A stretch of 64,000 bases of DNA from Paenibacillus sp. FSL M7-0420. Lineage in GTDB: Bacteria; Bacillota; Bacilli; Paenibacillales; Paenibacillaceae. The translations under genes were made by a program, and so were the position numbers. Below are positions 25,911 to 36,347 of the stretch, one piece after another (within the stretch, counting starts at the first letter, position 1; every line of letters begins with the position of its first letter). The DNA lies in the NCBI RefSeq assembly GCF_038002345.1, contig NZ_JBBOCJ010000001.1, positions 6,014,001 to 6,078,000 of the forward strand, written 5' to 3'. The notes beneath the pieces are model-generated. The model saw only the letters and a list, made by a program, of their open reading frames with translations, made no database searches and was not told the DNA's origin.

Positions 25911-26747
25911 CTATTCTTGTGGTTTGGATTTGAAGAGCTTCTGGGTCAGACGATCCAGCAGGATGGCAATAATAACAATCGCAATCCCCGCCTCGAAACC
26001 CGCACCCGTCTTCGCCTGTGATACTGCACGGTATACATAGGCACCTACACCCTGGGCACCGATCATGGACGAGATGACGACCATAGACAGCGAGAGCATA
26101 ATCGTCTGGTTAATCCCGGCCATAATGGTCGGGAGCGCGATCGGCAATTGCAGCTTGAACAGCTTCTGCCCTGCGGTTGAACCGAAGGCATCCGCCGCTT
26201 CCACCAGCTCCGGTGAGACCTGGCGAATCCCCAGGTTCGTTAACCGGATCGTTGGCGGAATAGCAAAAATAATAGAAGCAATGACGCCGGGAACGACGCC
26301 CAGCGAGAAGAACGACACGGCTGGAAGCAGATATACGAACGCCGGCATCGTCTGCATGAAGTCTAAGATAGGGGTGGCAATGTTCTGGAAAGTCCGGCTC
26401 TGTGCACACAGCACTCCTAGCGGAACCCCGATCACTACAGCCAGCAGAGAGGCTGTCAATACCAGGGCCAGCGACTGCATCGACGGCCCCCATAATCCAA
26501 GATTGTCAATCAGGAGCAGTCCGACCACCGCAAACAGCGCCATCCGCCATTTGCCGATCCAGTAGGCCAGAGCTGCGATCAGAAGGGTCAGCACCATTGC
26601 GGGCAGGAAATTCAGTGCCGCATCAATCCCGCTCACCATTCCGCCAATCACAGCATGAATGATATCAAATACAGGGCCGAAGTAGGTCGTGAGCCAATTT
26701 TCAATCCATTCTACGCCCTTTCCGAGCGGTATTTTGGGTAAATTCAT
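25911..26747 (-). CDS. opuAB: Glycine betaine ABC permease OpuAB
   Basis: A 278-residue permease of the proline/betaine (OpuA/ProU) class, spanning the membrane several times. It contains the typical DFMQTMPAFVYLLPAV segment and the cytoplasmic coupling loop with ELVEAADAFGSTAGQKLFKLQLPIA. The length matches Bacillus OpuAB (about 282). The ATG overlaps the stop of opuAA (ATGA) and opuAC follows within 6 nt, so the three are one operon. It imports compatible solutes at high osmolarity. Confidence 0.92.
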   Translation of the reverse strand: MNLPKIPLGKGVEWIENWLTTYFGPVFDIIHAVIGGMVSGIDAALNFLPAMVLTLLIAALAYWIGKWRMALFAVVGLLLIDNLGLWGPSMQSLALVLTASLLAVVIGVPLGVLCAQSRTFQNIATPILDFMQTMPAFVYLLPAVSFFSLGVVPGVIASIIFAIPPTIRLTNLGIRQVSPELVEAADAFGSTAGQKLFKLQLPIALPTIMAGINQTIMLSLSMVVISSMIGAQGVGAYVYRAVSQAKTGAGFEAGIAIVIIAILLDRLTQKLFKSKPQE

Positions 26748-27943
26748 GAACCAATTCCTCCTTCAGGAACCGCGTTACCGGCCAGGGCAGACAACACGGC
26801 CCCTTTGATAACAATGCCCTTCAGCTTCTCGCCTTCCCCCACTACAGCAACGGGCAGATGCGTCTCCGACATCAGCTCGAACAGATCATTCAGCAGGGTA
26901 TCCGGCTGAACCCGGGGAATGTCGCGCAGCATCACATCCAGAATACTGCGGTTCTCCTTCAAGGCCTGTGAGGCATTATCCGCTGTCAGCAGACCCTGCA
27001 GCCGCATCTCATTATCTGCGACATACAGGCTGGAGACCCCGCTGTCCCGCATGAGCTGCAGGGCTACCCGGGGACCGCGTTCCGGGCGGATCATCTCCGG
27101 CTGGCGCATGACATGGGAAGCGGTCAATACTTTGGACAGATCCACATCCTCTACGAAGCGTTCCACATATTTGTTCGCAGGCTGAATCAGAATTTCTTCC
27201 GGCGATCCGATCTGGACAATGACCCCGTCCTTCATCAGGGCAATACGGTCCCCGATCCGCAGCGCTTCATCCAGATCATGCGTGATGAAGACAATCGTCT
27301 TCTTCACTCTGGATTGCAGCTCCAGCAATTCCTGCTGCATATCCTTACGGATCAGCGGATCAAGCGCACTGAAGGCTTCATCCATCAGCAGAATGTCAGG
27401 ATCATTGGCCAGACCGCGCGCCAGGCCGACACGCTGCTGCATGCCTCCGCTGAGCTGATCCGGACGGTGATTCTCCCAGCCCTTCAGCCCCACAAGCTCA
27501 AGAGCCTCCATCGCCAGGCGGGTTCGTTTGCTTCGCTCCACACCCTGGACTTCCAGTCCGTATTCTGCGTTAGCCAGCACACTGCGGTGCGGGAACAGCG
27601 CGAACTTTTGAAAGACCATGCCGATATTCTTCCGCCGGAATTCCCGAAGCTGCTCCGGATTCATCTTGACAACATCCTTACCCTTGAACAGCACCTGTCC
27701 TCCGGTAGGCTCAATCAGCCGGTTCAATAGACGGACAAGCGTGGACTTACCACTGCCCGACAATCCCATAATGACAAATATTTCTCCCTCTTCAATGCTG
27801 AATTCGGCTTTATTCACACCGACCGTCAGCTTGGCTTCCCTGGCGATCTTTTCTTTAGACCAGCCTTGTTCTAATAATGGAAGCGCCCGTGCTGCATCAT
27901 GACCGAATACTTTGGTTAACTGTTTCACCTCTATAATTGCCAT
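26744..27943 (-). CDS. opuAA: Glycine betaine ABC ATPase OpuAA
   Basis: A 399-residue ATPase. Walker A GLSGSGKST is at residues 60-68, the signature LSGGMQQR at 164-171 and Walker B ILLMDEAFSALDP at 184-196. The C-terminal third (about 275-395) holds two CBS domains, which in this family sense ionic strength or c-di-AMP. The characteristic N-terminal KEKIAREAKLTVGVNKAEFSI insert of OpuAA is present. AAGGAGG precedes the ATG. It is first in the opuA operon and divergent from a GbsR-type regulator. Confidence 0.93.
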   Translation of the reverse strand: MAIIEVKQLTKVFGHDAARALPLLEQGWSKEKIAREAKLTVGVNKAEFSIEEGEIFVIMGLSGSGKSTLVRLLNRLIEPTGGQVLFKGKDVVKMNPEQLREFRRKNIGMVFQKFALFPHRSVLANAEYGLEVQGVERSKRTRLAMEALELVGLKGWENHRPDQLSGGMQQRVGLARGLANDPDILLMDEAFSALDPLIRKDMQQELLELQSRVKKTIVFITHDLDEALRIGDRIALMKDGVIVQIGSPEEILIQPANKYVERFVEDVDLSKVLTASHVMRQPEMIRPERGPRVALQLMRDSGVSSLYVADNEMRLQGLLTADNASQALKENRSILDVMLRDIPRVQPDTLLNDLFELMSETHLPVAVVGEGEKLKGIVIKGAVLSALAGNAVPEGGIGS

Positions 27944-28055
27944 GGTGACCTCCTTCTCTCCCTTTACTTTCGGGTTAACGCTACTGACCTAGTGTAACGG
28001 ACTTACGAAAAAATAAGCAAAGCGCATATTCGGTTAAAATTTAGTGTACAGTTTT

Positions 28056-28072
28056 AACTTTACAAACTTTAC
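28056..28072. promoter_or_regulatory. Direct repeat in the opuA-gbsR promoter gap
   Basis: AACTTTAC occurs twice with a 9-bp period (28056-28063 and 28065-28072) midway between the divergent opuA operon and the regulator gene. It is a candidate binding site for that regulator, by position only. Confidence 0.3.
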
Positions 28073-28198
28073 GTATAGAATACTCTGTTTAACGCCGGAT
28101 TCCGTTCCGGATGAATTCTTTACTTCTTGCCGGGGATTTGATTACAATACACTAGGAGAGACATGCAGAATGTCAGCCTATTCCTCAGGAGGGACATC

Positions 28199-28753
28199 AT
28201 GAACGATTTAGAGGGGCTTTTGCCCGAGCAAATAGAAAAAATCAGCAAAGCCCGTGAACGGGTCATCGACTCTATCGGCAAAAATATGGATTTATACGGC
28301 ATCACCCTGTCCATCGGGCATTTATACGGTTACATGTACTTTAATGAGGGCCCGGTTACACTGGATGAACTAAGCAGCACCATGGGCATGAGTAAGACCT
28401 CCATGAGTACTGGAGTACGTACCCTGCTGGATTTGAAGATGATCGATAAAGTCTGGGGCAAGGGCACCCGCAAGGATCTGTTCGAGGTGGTTCCCGACTG
28501 GCATCAGAACTTCAGCGATTACTTCTCTATTAAATGGAGAAAAGCAGTTGAAGGGAATATGACCGCCCTTAACAAATCACTCGCCGAAATCCGGCAGATG
28601 CAAATCGATTACGCGGACGAGCCCGACCTGTCGCGCCTGCTCCACACCGACGAGCTCAAGATTGAGGAAGCCATTAAATATTACCGCTGGCTGCTGAAGC
28701 TGATCGAAGCGCTGGAGACCGGCAAGATTTTTGAATTAATCCCTAAAGAATAA
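28199..28753 (+). CDS. GbsR-type (MarR superfamily) regulator of osmoprotectant uptake
   Basis: A 184-residue winged-helix regulator. It resembles GbsR/OpcR, which in Bacillus repress betaine synthesis and choline or betaine uptake genes. The HTH is GPVTLDELSSTMGMSKTSMSTGVRTL (residues 40-66), followed by a wing with KVWGKGTRKDLFEV and a helical C-terminus. AGGAGGG at 28187-28193 sets the start at ATG 28199; the frame to 28163 includes that site. It is divergent from opuA with a 255-bp gap, so it probably controls opuA. The effector is unproven. Confidence 0.8.
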   Translation: MNDLEGLLPEQIEKISKARERVIDSIGKNMDLYGITLSIGHLYGYMYFNEGPVTLDELSSTMGMSKTSMSTGVRTLLDLKMIDKVWGKGTRKDLFEVVPDWHQNFSDYFSIKWRKAVEGNMTALNKSLAEIRQMQIDYADEPDLSRLLHTDELKIEEAIKYYRWLLKLIEALETGKIFELIPKE

Positions 28754-29071
28754 TATCAGCTATTGGCGTTCAAACTATTCTGCTCATGCTGAAAAGGCTG
28801 TCCCAAATGGGGATGTTCCATAAGCCATGAAATGGCAGGGACACCCCTTGTTTTGGAGTTGGATGGACGTTTGCGCTCGGTGAGGACGCTCCGCGAACGA
28901 AACGTTGTTACAATCGCTGTGCTCGTAAGAATTTTTTTCATTCCCCTATTCGGTTTCGGTGAAAATCCGGAGACCAAGGCGACCGCTATCGCTTCTCCGC
29001 GGGTCGTTTCGTCCTCTCCACTGTTTAAGCAGGAAATGGAACTACCAAAGACTTCAAGGGAACCTAGCCTC
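28754..29071. other. Gene-free stretch with terminator-like hairpin
   Basis: No gene is evident. A long hairpin with outer arms AAGGCTGTCCC and GGGACACCCCTT (about 28790-28851), followed by GTTTT, is a likely terminator of the GbsR-type gene. A 34-bp segment at 28965-28998 recurs at 46280-46313. Confidence 0.5.
28965..28998 (+). repeat. Dispersed 34-bp repeat, copy 1
   Basis: ATCCGGAGACCAAGGCGACC continuing into GCTATCGCTTCTCC matches the segment at 46280-46313 at about 30 of 34 positions. Both copies are intergenic. Confidence 0.6.
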
Positions 29072-29448
29072 GCATACATTTGAGCCATCGCCTACTTTTG
29101 AGCACAATGTATGCTGTTTTCCGCATACATTCGGGCCATCACATGCGTTTGAGCACAATGTATGTTGTTTTCCGCATACATTTGGGCCATGCGCCTGCGT
29201 TTGAGCACAATGTATACTGTTTTCCGCATACATTCGGGCCATAAGCCTGCGTGCGAGCACAATGTATGTTGTTTTCCGCATACATTCGGGCCATATGCCT
29301 GCGTGCGAGCACAATGTATGCTGTTTTCCGCATACATTCGGGCCATCGCCTGCGTTTGAGCACAATGTATACTGTTTTCCACATACATTGGGGCCATCGC
29401 CTGCGCTTGAGCACAATGTATACTGTTTTCCACATACATTCGGGCCAT
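29072..29448. repeat. Tandem array of 51-52 bp units, each with a palindrome (family A)
   Basis: Seven units start at 29072, 29123, 29174, 29226, 29278, 29330 and 29381, with a 17-bp partial at 29432. Each runs GCATACATTCGGGCC, then a variable 4-6 bp, then GCGTTTGAGCACAATGTATG and CTGTTTTCC. The end of one unit and the start of the next form a hairpin: AATGTATGC, 8-nt loop TGTTTTCC, GCATACATT. Unit-to-unit changes cluster just after GGGCCAT and in the inner two pairs of the stem. No cas-like gene is near and there are no unique spacers, so it is not a CRISPR array. Confidence 0.9.
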
Positions 29449-29461
29449 GGGATGCTCCACC

Positions 29462-29532
29462 AGGGAAACTATAGTTTCCCTACAAGCATCAAAACGGCGG
29501 CGACCCTTGAATTCAAGGATCGCCGCCGTTTT
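29462..29532 (-). terminator. Terminator of the GH16 gene plus small palindrome
   Basis: AAAACGGCGGCGA and TCGCCGCCGTTTT extended by CCTTGA/TCAAGG form a 42-nt near-perfect hairpin (29491-29532), 64 bp after the GH16 stop. The perfect palindrome AGGGAAACTATAGTTTCCCT lies just beyond at 29462-29481. Confidence 0.85.
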
Positions 29533-29595
29533 CGCATGCTGATGTGCTGTCACTGGCAGTTATACTACCGGCAAATTACGCTGTCTTTCGTTAGC

Positions 29596-32500
29596 TTACG
29601 GGTTCTCGATCAGACTGACATCATCGATGAAGATATGATTGCCTGCTTCGATAGCGGCATTCGTCTCTGCGCTGTTGCCGGGATTCAGCCCCAGCAGAAA
29701 GACCAGATGAACACCTGCATCCGTTCCGCCGTTCATGGTAAAGGTGTAGCTGAAGCGCTGCATGTCGCCTGTCAGAGCCGTCGCCGTCACCGGCAGATAT
29801 TTGGTGTAATCGCCGCCGTTATGCTCAACTGCCACCTCAATCAGCCGGTTGATATCCGAACGGGCGCTGAAGGCCAAGGTATAGCTTTTCCCCTGAGTCA
29901 GCTTCAGATCCCTGTAATCTACCTGGGCGGCGTAGTTGGCAGATCCCGTGAAGCCCAGCGACACCTCAAGCTCTCCATTCTGGACTGCGGCATTTCCAGC
30001 ACCCTCGAAGTACTGGGTCCAGCCCTTAAGAGCCGGCTGCGCATCGAATGTGCCGTTATCCAGCGTGCCGCTGGCAGGCTCAGTGTCCGGTCCGTCCGTT
30101 ACCTTCCTAAGCACGATATCGTCAAAAGAAATCGTATGCGCTATATGGTTCGCCGTCTTATCCTCACCCAGCGTGGCTCCGATCAGATAATTCAGCTTCA
30201 GCGGATTGTTATTCGTCACACTGAACTGTGTGCTATAGGTCGCCCATGTGGCTGTTATGTCGAACTTCGCTTGGGCTGCCTGAGCAGAGGTCCCGCTATA
30301 CTCCACGACAATCTGCCGGGGAACGGTAGATTTCGCTCTGAAGCTGAGCTCATAGGTTGCGCCTGCTTCAAGCGGGATTTTCTCCTGATAGAGCTGGGTA
30401 TGCCAGGCTTGTGACCCGGCCGCCGTGATCAGCACCTCCGCTGCTCCGTTCACCACTTGGAAGGACGAGGCTCCGCCTTCGCCGGACCAGGTTGACCAGC
30501 CTGAGCTGCCGCTGGTGAATGAGCCGTTAACGACCAGATTGTTATCATTCGCCAGTATAGTCTGAACCACACTGGCGTTGACATACCCTTCGGCTTCCAC
30601 GGTAATGATATAGCTTCCCTCTGCCGGGAAGGCGGCAGGCTGAATTGTAATTGCTCCCGTTCCTACATGGTACAGCTCCGCCGCAAGCGTAACGCCATTC
30701 ACCTTAACGGACTTAATGCTGCCTGACCATTCTGGCTTATCGATGAAGATAAGCTCAATCGGCTGTGATACCCGGTTGGCTGTGGAATCTGCAAGCAGTT
30801 CCTGCGGCTTCGCCGGGGCGTCCTTAATCTCGAATCTGACATTGTCAATAATGATGTCATGACTCTGAGGAACACTCACTCCGCCTACCTTGCCGAGCAG
30901 GAATTTCAGCGAGAGCATATCATTCGCCCCCTGCCGGAATTCGAACCGGTAATGCTTCATCTCTGGTGTCAGCTCCACCGTCTTATCGATGGAAGGGGAA
31001 TAGCTCGCATTCTCTGCCTTCACATTGATCTGCCGGGCCACGCTGGCACTGGCGTCGAATTCAACCACATAATTGAGGCCCGCCGCTGCCTTCAGGTTAT
31101 TCTGGAAAAGCATCACCGAATACGCCTGATTGCCGGTGTTCGTAATGCTGAATTTCGCTGCCCCATCCGCCGCTGCCGCAGTGCTCTGGCCGCCGTCTTC
31201 TGTCAGCAGCCGCTCCCAGCTCGTAAGCCCGAAGCTGAAATCCCCGTTCAAGAGCGGGTAATAGGTCAGATCAGGATCATAATAGGAGCTGGTGCGTACC
31301 AGCACGAATTGATCCAAATGGACCGTTCCGGTGCTCCCGCCAAGCCGCAGTACGAATTGTCCAAGATGATCCTTAGCTCCCGCGAGATTCTTGAACACCG
31401 CCTCAACCTGCTGAGGTCCCGCACTCAGCTGTACCGGCTCCGAAGCATAGACTTCGCCGTCATGGCCGCGCAGTTCAATAATTGCTGTCCGTGCAGAGGA
31501 GCTATCCGCCTCGAAGGTCAGCTTATAATCCTGGCCTTGCACCAGGAAGATCCCCTTTTGTTGCAGCGTAATCTCGCTGCTGCCGTTGTCCGCGCCTATT
31601 ATGTCCAGCTTCAGGCGACCGTCAGCCTCAACCCCCGGGGTAACCTCCGCACCCCCTGAAGCATCGATATGCCAATAGCTCATCCGATCCGGTTCCCCCA
31701 GATCAAAGCTGCCGTTGTACAGGTGGTTGCCGCTGCCGAGCGGCGCCTTGGCGCTGTCATGATCGAAGGGAATACTGCCGATCTCTTCAAGCCGTGCATT
31801 GCCAAGCCAGACCGGGGAAGCGTTGGTCCCCAGATTGAACTCAATCCGCGCGGCATTGTCCGAGCTCTCCTTCATCTGGAACATCGTCTCGTAATGCTGA
31901 AGCTGCGGGGTCAGCACCGCCTTGAACGCCGGAGAATAGGACGGGAAGCCCAGCGGTGCGCCGCCGGTCAGCCGGGCAGTGAACTCCCTGGCCGTATCCG
32001 TTCTGGCATCGAAGCTCAGCTTGTAGTATCTGCCCTTCGCCAGCGAGACAATGGCCTGCGGCTGAATCGAATAGGAATTGCCGCCCGGCTTCAAGATGTT
32101 TACCTTGAGGAGATTCACACCGCCGGCCTGCTCCAGAGAGAGAGCCGCATCCGCGCCTTCATCCTTATACAGTACCCAGTGGGCTGTATTCGGGATACCC
32201 AGCCCGGGATCTCCCTCTACCTGCTCCGTGAACCCGCTGTTATAAATGAAGTTGCCGTCCGCCAGCGGCGGCTTTGCTCCCTCCAGATAAGGCTCCTTCG
32301 CCAGCTCTACCGGTACCGGCTGCCGGTATTCGCGTCCGGTCAGCTCATAGATTCTGACATAGTCAATCTCCATGGAACTCGGAAATACCGTTTCTTCCGT
32401 AGGATTACCGTCAAAGTTGCCGCCGACTGCCAGATTCATCAGCAGGTGGAACTTCTGGTTGAACGGTGCCGGATACGCATTGATAGCCGGCTGTCCGCTG

Positions 32501-34749
32501 CTCTTGCTGTACCAGTCATTCTTGGTCGAGAACAGTACCCCGTCCACATACCAGCGGATCTCCCCCGGCTCCCATTCAATGGAATAGGTGTGGAACTCTT
32601 CAATAGTGGAACCGCCCGGCAGCACATACTCCTTGCCGGAATAGACATTATCCGGCCACTGGGAACCATAGTGGATCGTTCCGGCAACTACATTCGGACG
32701 GCTGCCCCAGCCTTCCATAATATCCAGCTCCCCGGAGGCCGCCCAATTGCCGTACACATAATTCTCCGGCAGCATCCAGATCGCCGGCCACAGCCCCTTG
32801 CCTGCCGGTGCCTTCGCCCGGATCTCGAATTTGCCGTACATTTTGCTGTACAATCCATTCGTCTTAATTCTTGTGGAAGTGTACGGCTTGCCACCCACCG
32901 CTTCTTTACGCGCAGTAATGATCAGCTTGCCGTCCTGCTCCTTCACATTCTTCGGATCATTGGTGTAATACTCCAGCTCATTATTGCCCCAGCCCGGATT
33001 CCCGACAGCGGTGCCATCGCCGAGATCATAGGTCCACTTCGCGGGATCAATGACATTGTCATCGAATTCATCATTCCACACCAGACTCCACGGATCACTG
33101 GTCGGCGCTGGTGTGGGTGTTGGACTTAGTGTTGGTGTCGGCGTTGGGGTTGGTTCCGGTGTCGGTATTGGCGTCGGCTCTGGCGTAACCTCCGGTGTCG
33201 GTATTGGTGTCGGCTCCGGCGTAACCTCCGGTGTCGGTATTGGCGTCGGCTCTGGCGTAACCTCTGGTGTCGGTATTGGTGTCGGCTCCGGCGTAACCTC
33301 TGGTGTGAGCGTTGGCGTGGGCTCCGGTGTAGCCGTCGCCGTCTCCCCGCCACCGGCGGCAACAGGCGGCTGGCTGGCCTGCGGCGAGGCCAGATTGAGA
33401 TTGCTGCGGCTGCCCGTCTTGAGAGCGACGCCCCCGGCTGTGACAGCTTCGGCCTGATTCAGCACGGTGCCAAAGCTGCCGCTGCCCAGAATCACGGTGC
33501 CCCGGGCACCGGCTGTAAGGAGCAGCTCTGCCACCTGCGCCTGATTCATCAGCACCAGCTTGCCGGGAGTGCCCCAGATCAGCTTGGATAGCTTGCCCGA
33601 CAAGCTCAGCGTGAGGTTGCCTCCAGCCGCATCAGCGGTGGATACAACCCCATAATTGCCAATAAGAGTGACCGCCTGCTCCCCTGGCGGGAGTACAACA
33701 CCAGCGAATCCTTCCCCGGTAAGCGCACCTTCTTCAAGGATAGCACCGGAATCAAGCTGCACTGTTCCGGCTGTTGTCGTCCCGCTGGCAACGATGCGGA
33801 CACTCCCCTTCGGCTTCGCCACCTGCACAGCCCCAAGGCTGCTGTCCGCAAGGCTCACTCCCTGCCCTCCGCCGCCGCGAATATAGGTTGTGCCTGTAAC
33901 CTGCACCCCCTGAAGCCGGATCACTCCTTCCCCGATCCCCTCCGTAAGATAGAGATTGCCTTCAATGATACTATCCCTCAGTGTAATATCCTTATGGCTC
34001 AGCACCACATTCCCCTTTACCCTGCCCAGCTTCACTTCCCCGGCGGCGGAGCGCAGCTCCGTCACCAGTGTATCCGCCAGCTTCGCCAGCTCGGCACGTG
34101 TAATCCTCCCGTCCGGCTTGAATAAGCCTCCGGGATAGCCTTGCATATAACCGGCTGCCGTAAAAGCATCCGCCGCAGCGCTAACTGCGCTGTCGGCTCC
34201 CGCCAGGTCGCTATACATCCCCTTCGCTTGACGCTCTGTCTCCAGCCTCAGTATCCGCTGAAGCGCAAGGACCGCCTCCCCGCGTTTCAGCGGAGCCGCA
34301 GGTTCGATTCGCTGATCTGCGCCAGCGCTCAGATACCCCGCCGCTACCGCTTTGGCGATATCGTCCTTATACCAGGCGGCCGCCGGGACATCTGCCGGAA
34401 GCACAGCCGCCATGTCCGTATAGCCGAAGATACGGTTAATGATTGCCGTAAATTCTGCCCGGGTTACCTGCTGCTCCGGCCGGAAGCTGCCGTCCCTGTA
34501 GCCGGAGATCACCCCGCTGCGGCTCCAGCGCTGCACTGCATGTGCCGCCCAGCTGCCCTCTTTTACATCAGTAAACGCTTTCAAATCACTAGCAGCCAAG
34601 CTCCCGCTCTGCAAGGCGGCCGTAGTCTCCGCAGACGCTGTCAATCTACCCTGAACAGATTTCGCCTCAGCCCCGCCGCTGCCCAGCGGCGATAGAAGTC
34701 CGGTAACGATGACAGCGGCCGCTAACAACGCTGATAGATTTCTTTTCAT
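29596..34749 (-). CDS. SLH-anchored multimodular GH16 endo-beta-1,3-glucanase
   Basis: A 1717-residue secreted cell-surface enzyme. Order: signal peptide (1-29); three SLH domains (about 58-235) that bind the cell wall; a beta-strand-rich region (about 240-460) resembling a small beta-helix; a Pro/Thr linker (about 470-550) with four [12 protein letters not shown] repeats; a GH16 catalytic domain (about 555-800) with ELDIMEGWG near residue 673, holding the two catalytic Glu; then five carbohydrate-binding modules of the CBM4/9-like type, with a DUF1533-like module before the fourth. The layout matches laminarinases of Paenibacillus that cut beta-1,3-glucans. A LacI-type operator lies upstream, and a divergent LacI regulator probably controls it. 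The substrate is inferred from family. Confidence 0.9.
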   Translation of the reverse strand: MKRNLSALLAAAVIVTGLLSPLGSGGAEAKSVQGRLTASAETTAALQSGSLAASDLKAFTDVKEGSWAAHAVQRWSRSGVISGYRDGSFRPEQQVTRAEFTAIINRIFGYTDMAAVLPADVPAAAWYKDDIAKAVAAGYLSAGADQRIEPAAPLKRGEAVLALQRILRLETERQAKGMYSDLAGADSAVSAAADAFTAAGYMQGYPGGLFKPDGRITRAELAKLADTLVTELRSAAGEVKLGRVKGNVVLSHKDITLRDSIIEGNLYLTEGIGEGVIRLQGVQVTGTTYIRGGGGQGVSLADSSLGAVQVAKPKGSVRIVASGTTTAGTVQLDSGAILEEGALTGEGFAGVVLPPGEQAVTLIGNYGVVSTADAAGGNLTLSLSGKLSKLIWGTPGKLVLMNQAQVAELLLTAGARGTVILGSGSFGTVLNQAEAVTAGGVALKTGSRSNLNLASPQASQPPVAAGGGETATATPEPTPTLTPEVTPEPTPIPTPEVTPEPTPIPTPEVTPEPTPIPTPEVTPEPTPIPTPEPTPTPTPTLSPTPTPAPTSDPWSLVWNDEFDDNVIDPAKWTYDLGDGTAVGNPGWGNNELEYYTNDPKNVKEQDGKLIITARKEAVGGKPYTSTRIKTNGLYSKMYGKFEIRAKAPAGKGLWPAIWMLPENYVYGNWAASGELDIMEGWGSRPNVVAGTIHYGSQWPDNVYSGKEYVLPGGSTIEEFHTYSIEWEPGEIRWYVDGVLFSTKNDWYSKSSGQPAINAYPAPFNQKFHLLMNLAVGGNFDGNPTEETVFPSSMEIDYVRIYELTGREYRQPVPVELAKEPYLEGAKPPLADGNFIYNSGFTEQVEGDPGLGIPNTAHWVLYKDEGADAALSLEQAGGVNLLKVNILKPGGNSYSIQPQAIVSLAKGRYYKLSFDARTDTAREFTARLTGGAPLGFPSYSPAFKAVLTPQLQHYETMFQMKESSDNAARIEFNLGTNASPVWLGNARLEEIGSIPFDHDSAKAPLGSGNHLYNGSFDLGEPDRMSYWHIDASGGAEVTPGVEADGRLKLDIIGADNGSSEITLQQKGIFLVQGQDYKLTFEADSSSARTAIIELRGHDGEVYASEPVQLSAGPQQVEAVFKNLAGAKDHLGQFVLRLGGSTGTVHLDQFVLVRTSSYYDPDLTYYPLLNGDFSFGLTSWERLLTEDGGQSTAAAADGAAKFSITNTGNQAYSVMLFQNNLKAAAGLNYVVEFDASASVARQINVKAENASYSPSIDKTVELTPEMKHYRFEFRQGANDMLSLKFLLGKVGGVSVPQSHDIIIDNVRFEIKDAPAKPQELLADSTANRVSQPIELIFIDKPEWSGSIKSVKVNGVTLAAELYHVGTGAITIQPAAFPAEGSYIITVEAEGYVNASVVQTILANDNNLVVNGSFTSGSSGWSTWSGEGGASSFQVVNGAAEVLITAAGSQAWHTQLYQEKIPLEAGATYELSFRAKSTVPRQIVVEYSGTSAQAAQAKFDITATWATYSTQFSVTNNNPLKLNYLIGATLGEDKTANHIAHTISFDDIVLRKVTDGPDTEPASGTLDNGTFDAQPALKGWTQYFEGAGNAAVQNGELEVSLGFTGSANYAAQVDYRDLKLTQGKSYTLAFSARSDINRLIEVAVEHNGGDYTKYLPVTATALTGDMQRFSYTFTMNGGTDAGVHLVFLLGLNPGNSAETNAAIEAGNHIFIDDVSLIENP
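33107..33345 (-). repeat. Pro/Thr linker repeats in the GH16 gene
   Basis: Four near-identical 36-bp units encode [12 protein letters not shown], flanked by shorter TPEPTP and TPTP runs. Such linkers are prone to length change by recombination. Confidence 0.85.
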
Positions 34750-35057
34750 TCCGTGTATGCCTCCTCAGGATTTGAGTCTCCTCTTACCGCATTTCCATCG
34801 CCCCGCGCCTTCAAGCTGCTCTCAGCTCCCTCTACAGTACCCTCAAGCTCCCTAATCGAAATCGGTTTCGATTTTCTCCGTGCCATTCCTCTGAACGCAA
34901 TTAACCTTTGACTTGTTTCGGCAAGTTGAATAGACTCTAGAAAGGACTGCTGTTTGACAGCAGAGAGCGTCCAAGTGAACGGTCAGTAGCCTTGAGAAAC
35001 CCTGGCATACCCGTCTTTTGGCCCTGTTATAACTATGAAGCGGGGGTGAGCATAGCC
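34750..35057. other. Divergent promoter region, GH16 and lacI-type genes
   Basis: This 308-bp gap holds the operator at 34854-34873. No RNA gene or other open frame is supported. Clear -35/-10 pairs were not identified. Confidence 0.5.
34854..34873. promoter_or_regulatory. LacI-type operator upstream of the GH16 gene
   Basis: AATCGAAATCGGTTTCGATT has perfect 8-bp arms AATCGAAA and TTTCGATT. It lies 105 bp upstream of the GH16 start and 185 bp upstream of the divergent LacI-family gene, its likely regulator. Confidence 0.65.
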
Positions 35058-36089
35058 ATGCAAATGAATATCAAAAAAATCGCCGAAATGGCCGGGGTCT
35101 CTGTATCGACTGTCTCCAAAATCATGAACAATTACAGCGATGTATCCGAAAAAACGAAACGAAGAGTGCTCGAAATCATCGAACAAACCGGATATACCCC
35201 CTCAAGCTCCGCCAAGACGCTGGCTACCAAGAAGTCCAATCTGATCGGGGTTATTTTTGCCGGTGAGCTGAATGTGGAATTTACCCATCCTTTTTTTGTA
35301 GAGGTGCTGAATTCGTTCAAGAAGCAGATGGGCGTACTGGGGTATGACCTGATTTTCTTCTCGAATGAGAAGTTCATTAACAGCGGCGATTACTACTCGC
35401 GTTGCCTGCATTTCCATGTGGACGGCTGTGTCATTATCTCGGGAGAACAGATGGAGCCTGCGATACAGGAACTCGACCGGAGCCATATTCCCTGCATCGG
35501 CGTTGACCTGGAGCTGACCGGCAGGAAATCCGGCTATGTCATGTCAGATAATTACCAGATTGCTTCCAAGGTGGTGGAGCATTTCTACCTGCTCGGACAC
35601 CGGGAGCTTGGCTTCATAGGCAGCAGAGCGGATTCGGATATCTCCAACCGGCGCGAAGCAGGGTATGTCAGAGCCATTGCAGGCTTCGGCCTGGTCATGA
35701 ATCCTAAGTGGTTCGTGCATGGTGACGATTTCTTCGAGCCCAGCGGGTATGCGGCAATGAACTCGTTAATTGCATCGGGAGATTTGCCAAAAGCGGTCTT
35801 CGCCGCCTCCGATCTCCTCGCTCTCGGCGCAGTCCGCGCCTTGAAGGAGCAGGGTCTGCGTGTTCCCGAGGATGTGGCCATCATCGGCTGTGATGATATT
35901 GAGGCCTGCCAGTATACCAGCCCTACGCTGACGACCATCCGCCAGAACAAGGAACGCCTGGGTGTGCTCGCCGCCCATATGCTGTTCGATCTCATCAATA
36001 ACCAGTCTGAAGGCGGCTCATTTGTAGTTGAACCGGCGTTAATCGTCCGTGAATCCTGCGGCAGCGGGCTGAAACACTTGAACCGGTAA
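35058..36089 (+). CDS. LacI-family transcriptional regulator
   Basis: A 343-residue repressor. The N-terminal HTH is NIKKIAEMAGVSVSTVSKIMNNYSDVSEKTKRRV followed by a hinge helix (SSSAKTLATKKS). The ligand-binding domain shows the usual DGCVIIS, GCDDIEACQYTSPTLTTIRQ and a C-terminal LIVRESCG. The start was set at ATG 35058 behind GGGGGTGAG; ATG 35064 is also possible. It is divergent from the GH16 glucanase gene with a palindromic operator between them, so it probably represses that gene in the absence of a glucan-derived sugar. The inducer is unknown. Confidence 0.88.
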   Translation: MQMNIKKIAEMAGVSVSTVSKIMNNYSDVSEKTKRRVLEIIEQTGYTPSSSAKTLATKKSNLIGVIFAGELNVEFTHPFFVEVLNSFKKQMGVLGYDLIFFSNEKFINSGDYYSRCLHFHVDGCVIISGEQMEPAIQELDRSHIPCIGVDLELTGRKSGYVMSDNYQIASKVVEHFYLLGHRELGFIGSRADSDISNRREAGYVRAIAGFGLVMNPKWFVHGDDFFEPSGYAAMNSLIASGDLPKAVFAASDLLALGAVRALKEQGLRVPEDVAIIGCDDIEACQYTSPTLTTIRQNKERLGVLAAHMLFDLINNQSEGGSFVVEPALIVRESCGSGLKHLNR

Positions 36090-36219
36090 ACGGCTAAATC
36101 CCTGAATTACTGAATCGCTTGAATCGCTTGAATCACTGTACTCCTGCTTCTCCCGGAATTGCCCTTCAATCCCTCCCCTCCAGCCCAGAACTTCGCTTGG
36201 CTGCACTATGCACCCACCC

Positions 36220-36231
36220 GAAAACGCTTTC
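36220..36231. promoter_or_regulatory. Orphan LacI/cre-like operator
   Basis: GAAAACGCTTTC, inside CGAAAACGCTTTCGA, fits a LacI or CcpA-type operator core. It lies between the ends of two convergent genes, where no promoter is expected. Confidence 0.4.
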
Positions 36232-36347
36232 GATACTATAATCGCTCATTTAACGGACTGCTTCAAGGCACCGTTTTTCTGGTTTTGGGGACCATTTTTC
36301 GGCTTGGCCCCCACATTGGCCTGTCCTTGCCCTCTATACTGACCGCA

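Noticed and set aside
29072..29448. CRISPR-like array
   Set aside because: The units repeat over their full length with only a 4-6 bp variable patch. There are no unique spacers and no cas genes.
29092..29553. Cys/His-rich repeat protein on either strand of the palindrome array
   Set aside because: The open frames arise from the 51-52 bp tandem repeat. They have no ribosome site and appear on both strands.
31669..33129. Plus-strand 486-codon frame
   Set aside because: Antisense to the GH16 glucanase; it has no recognisable motif or ribosome site.
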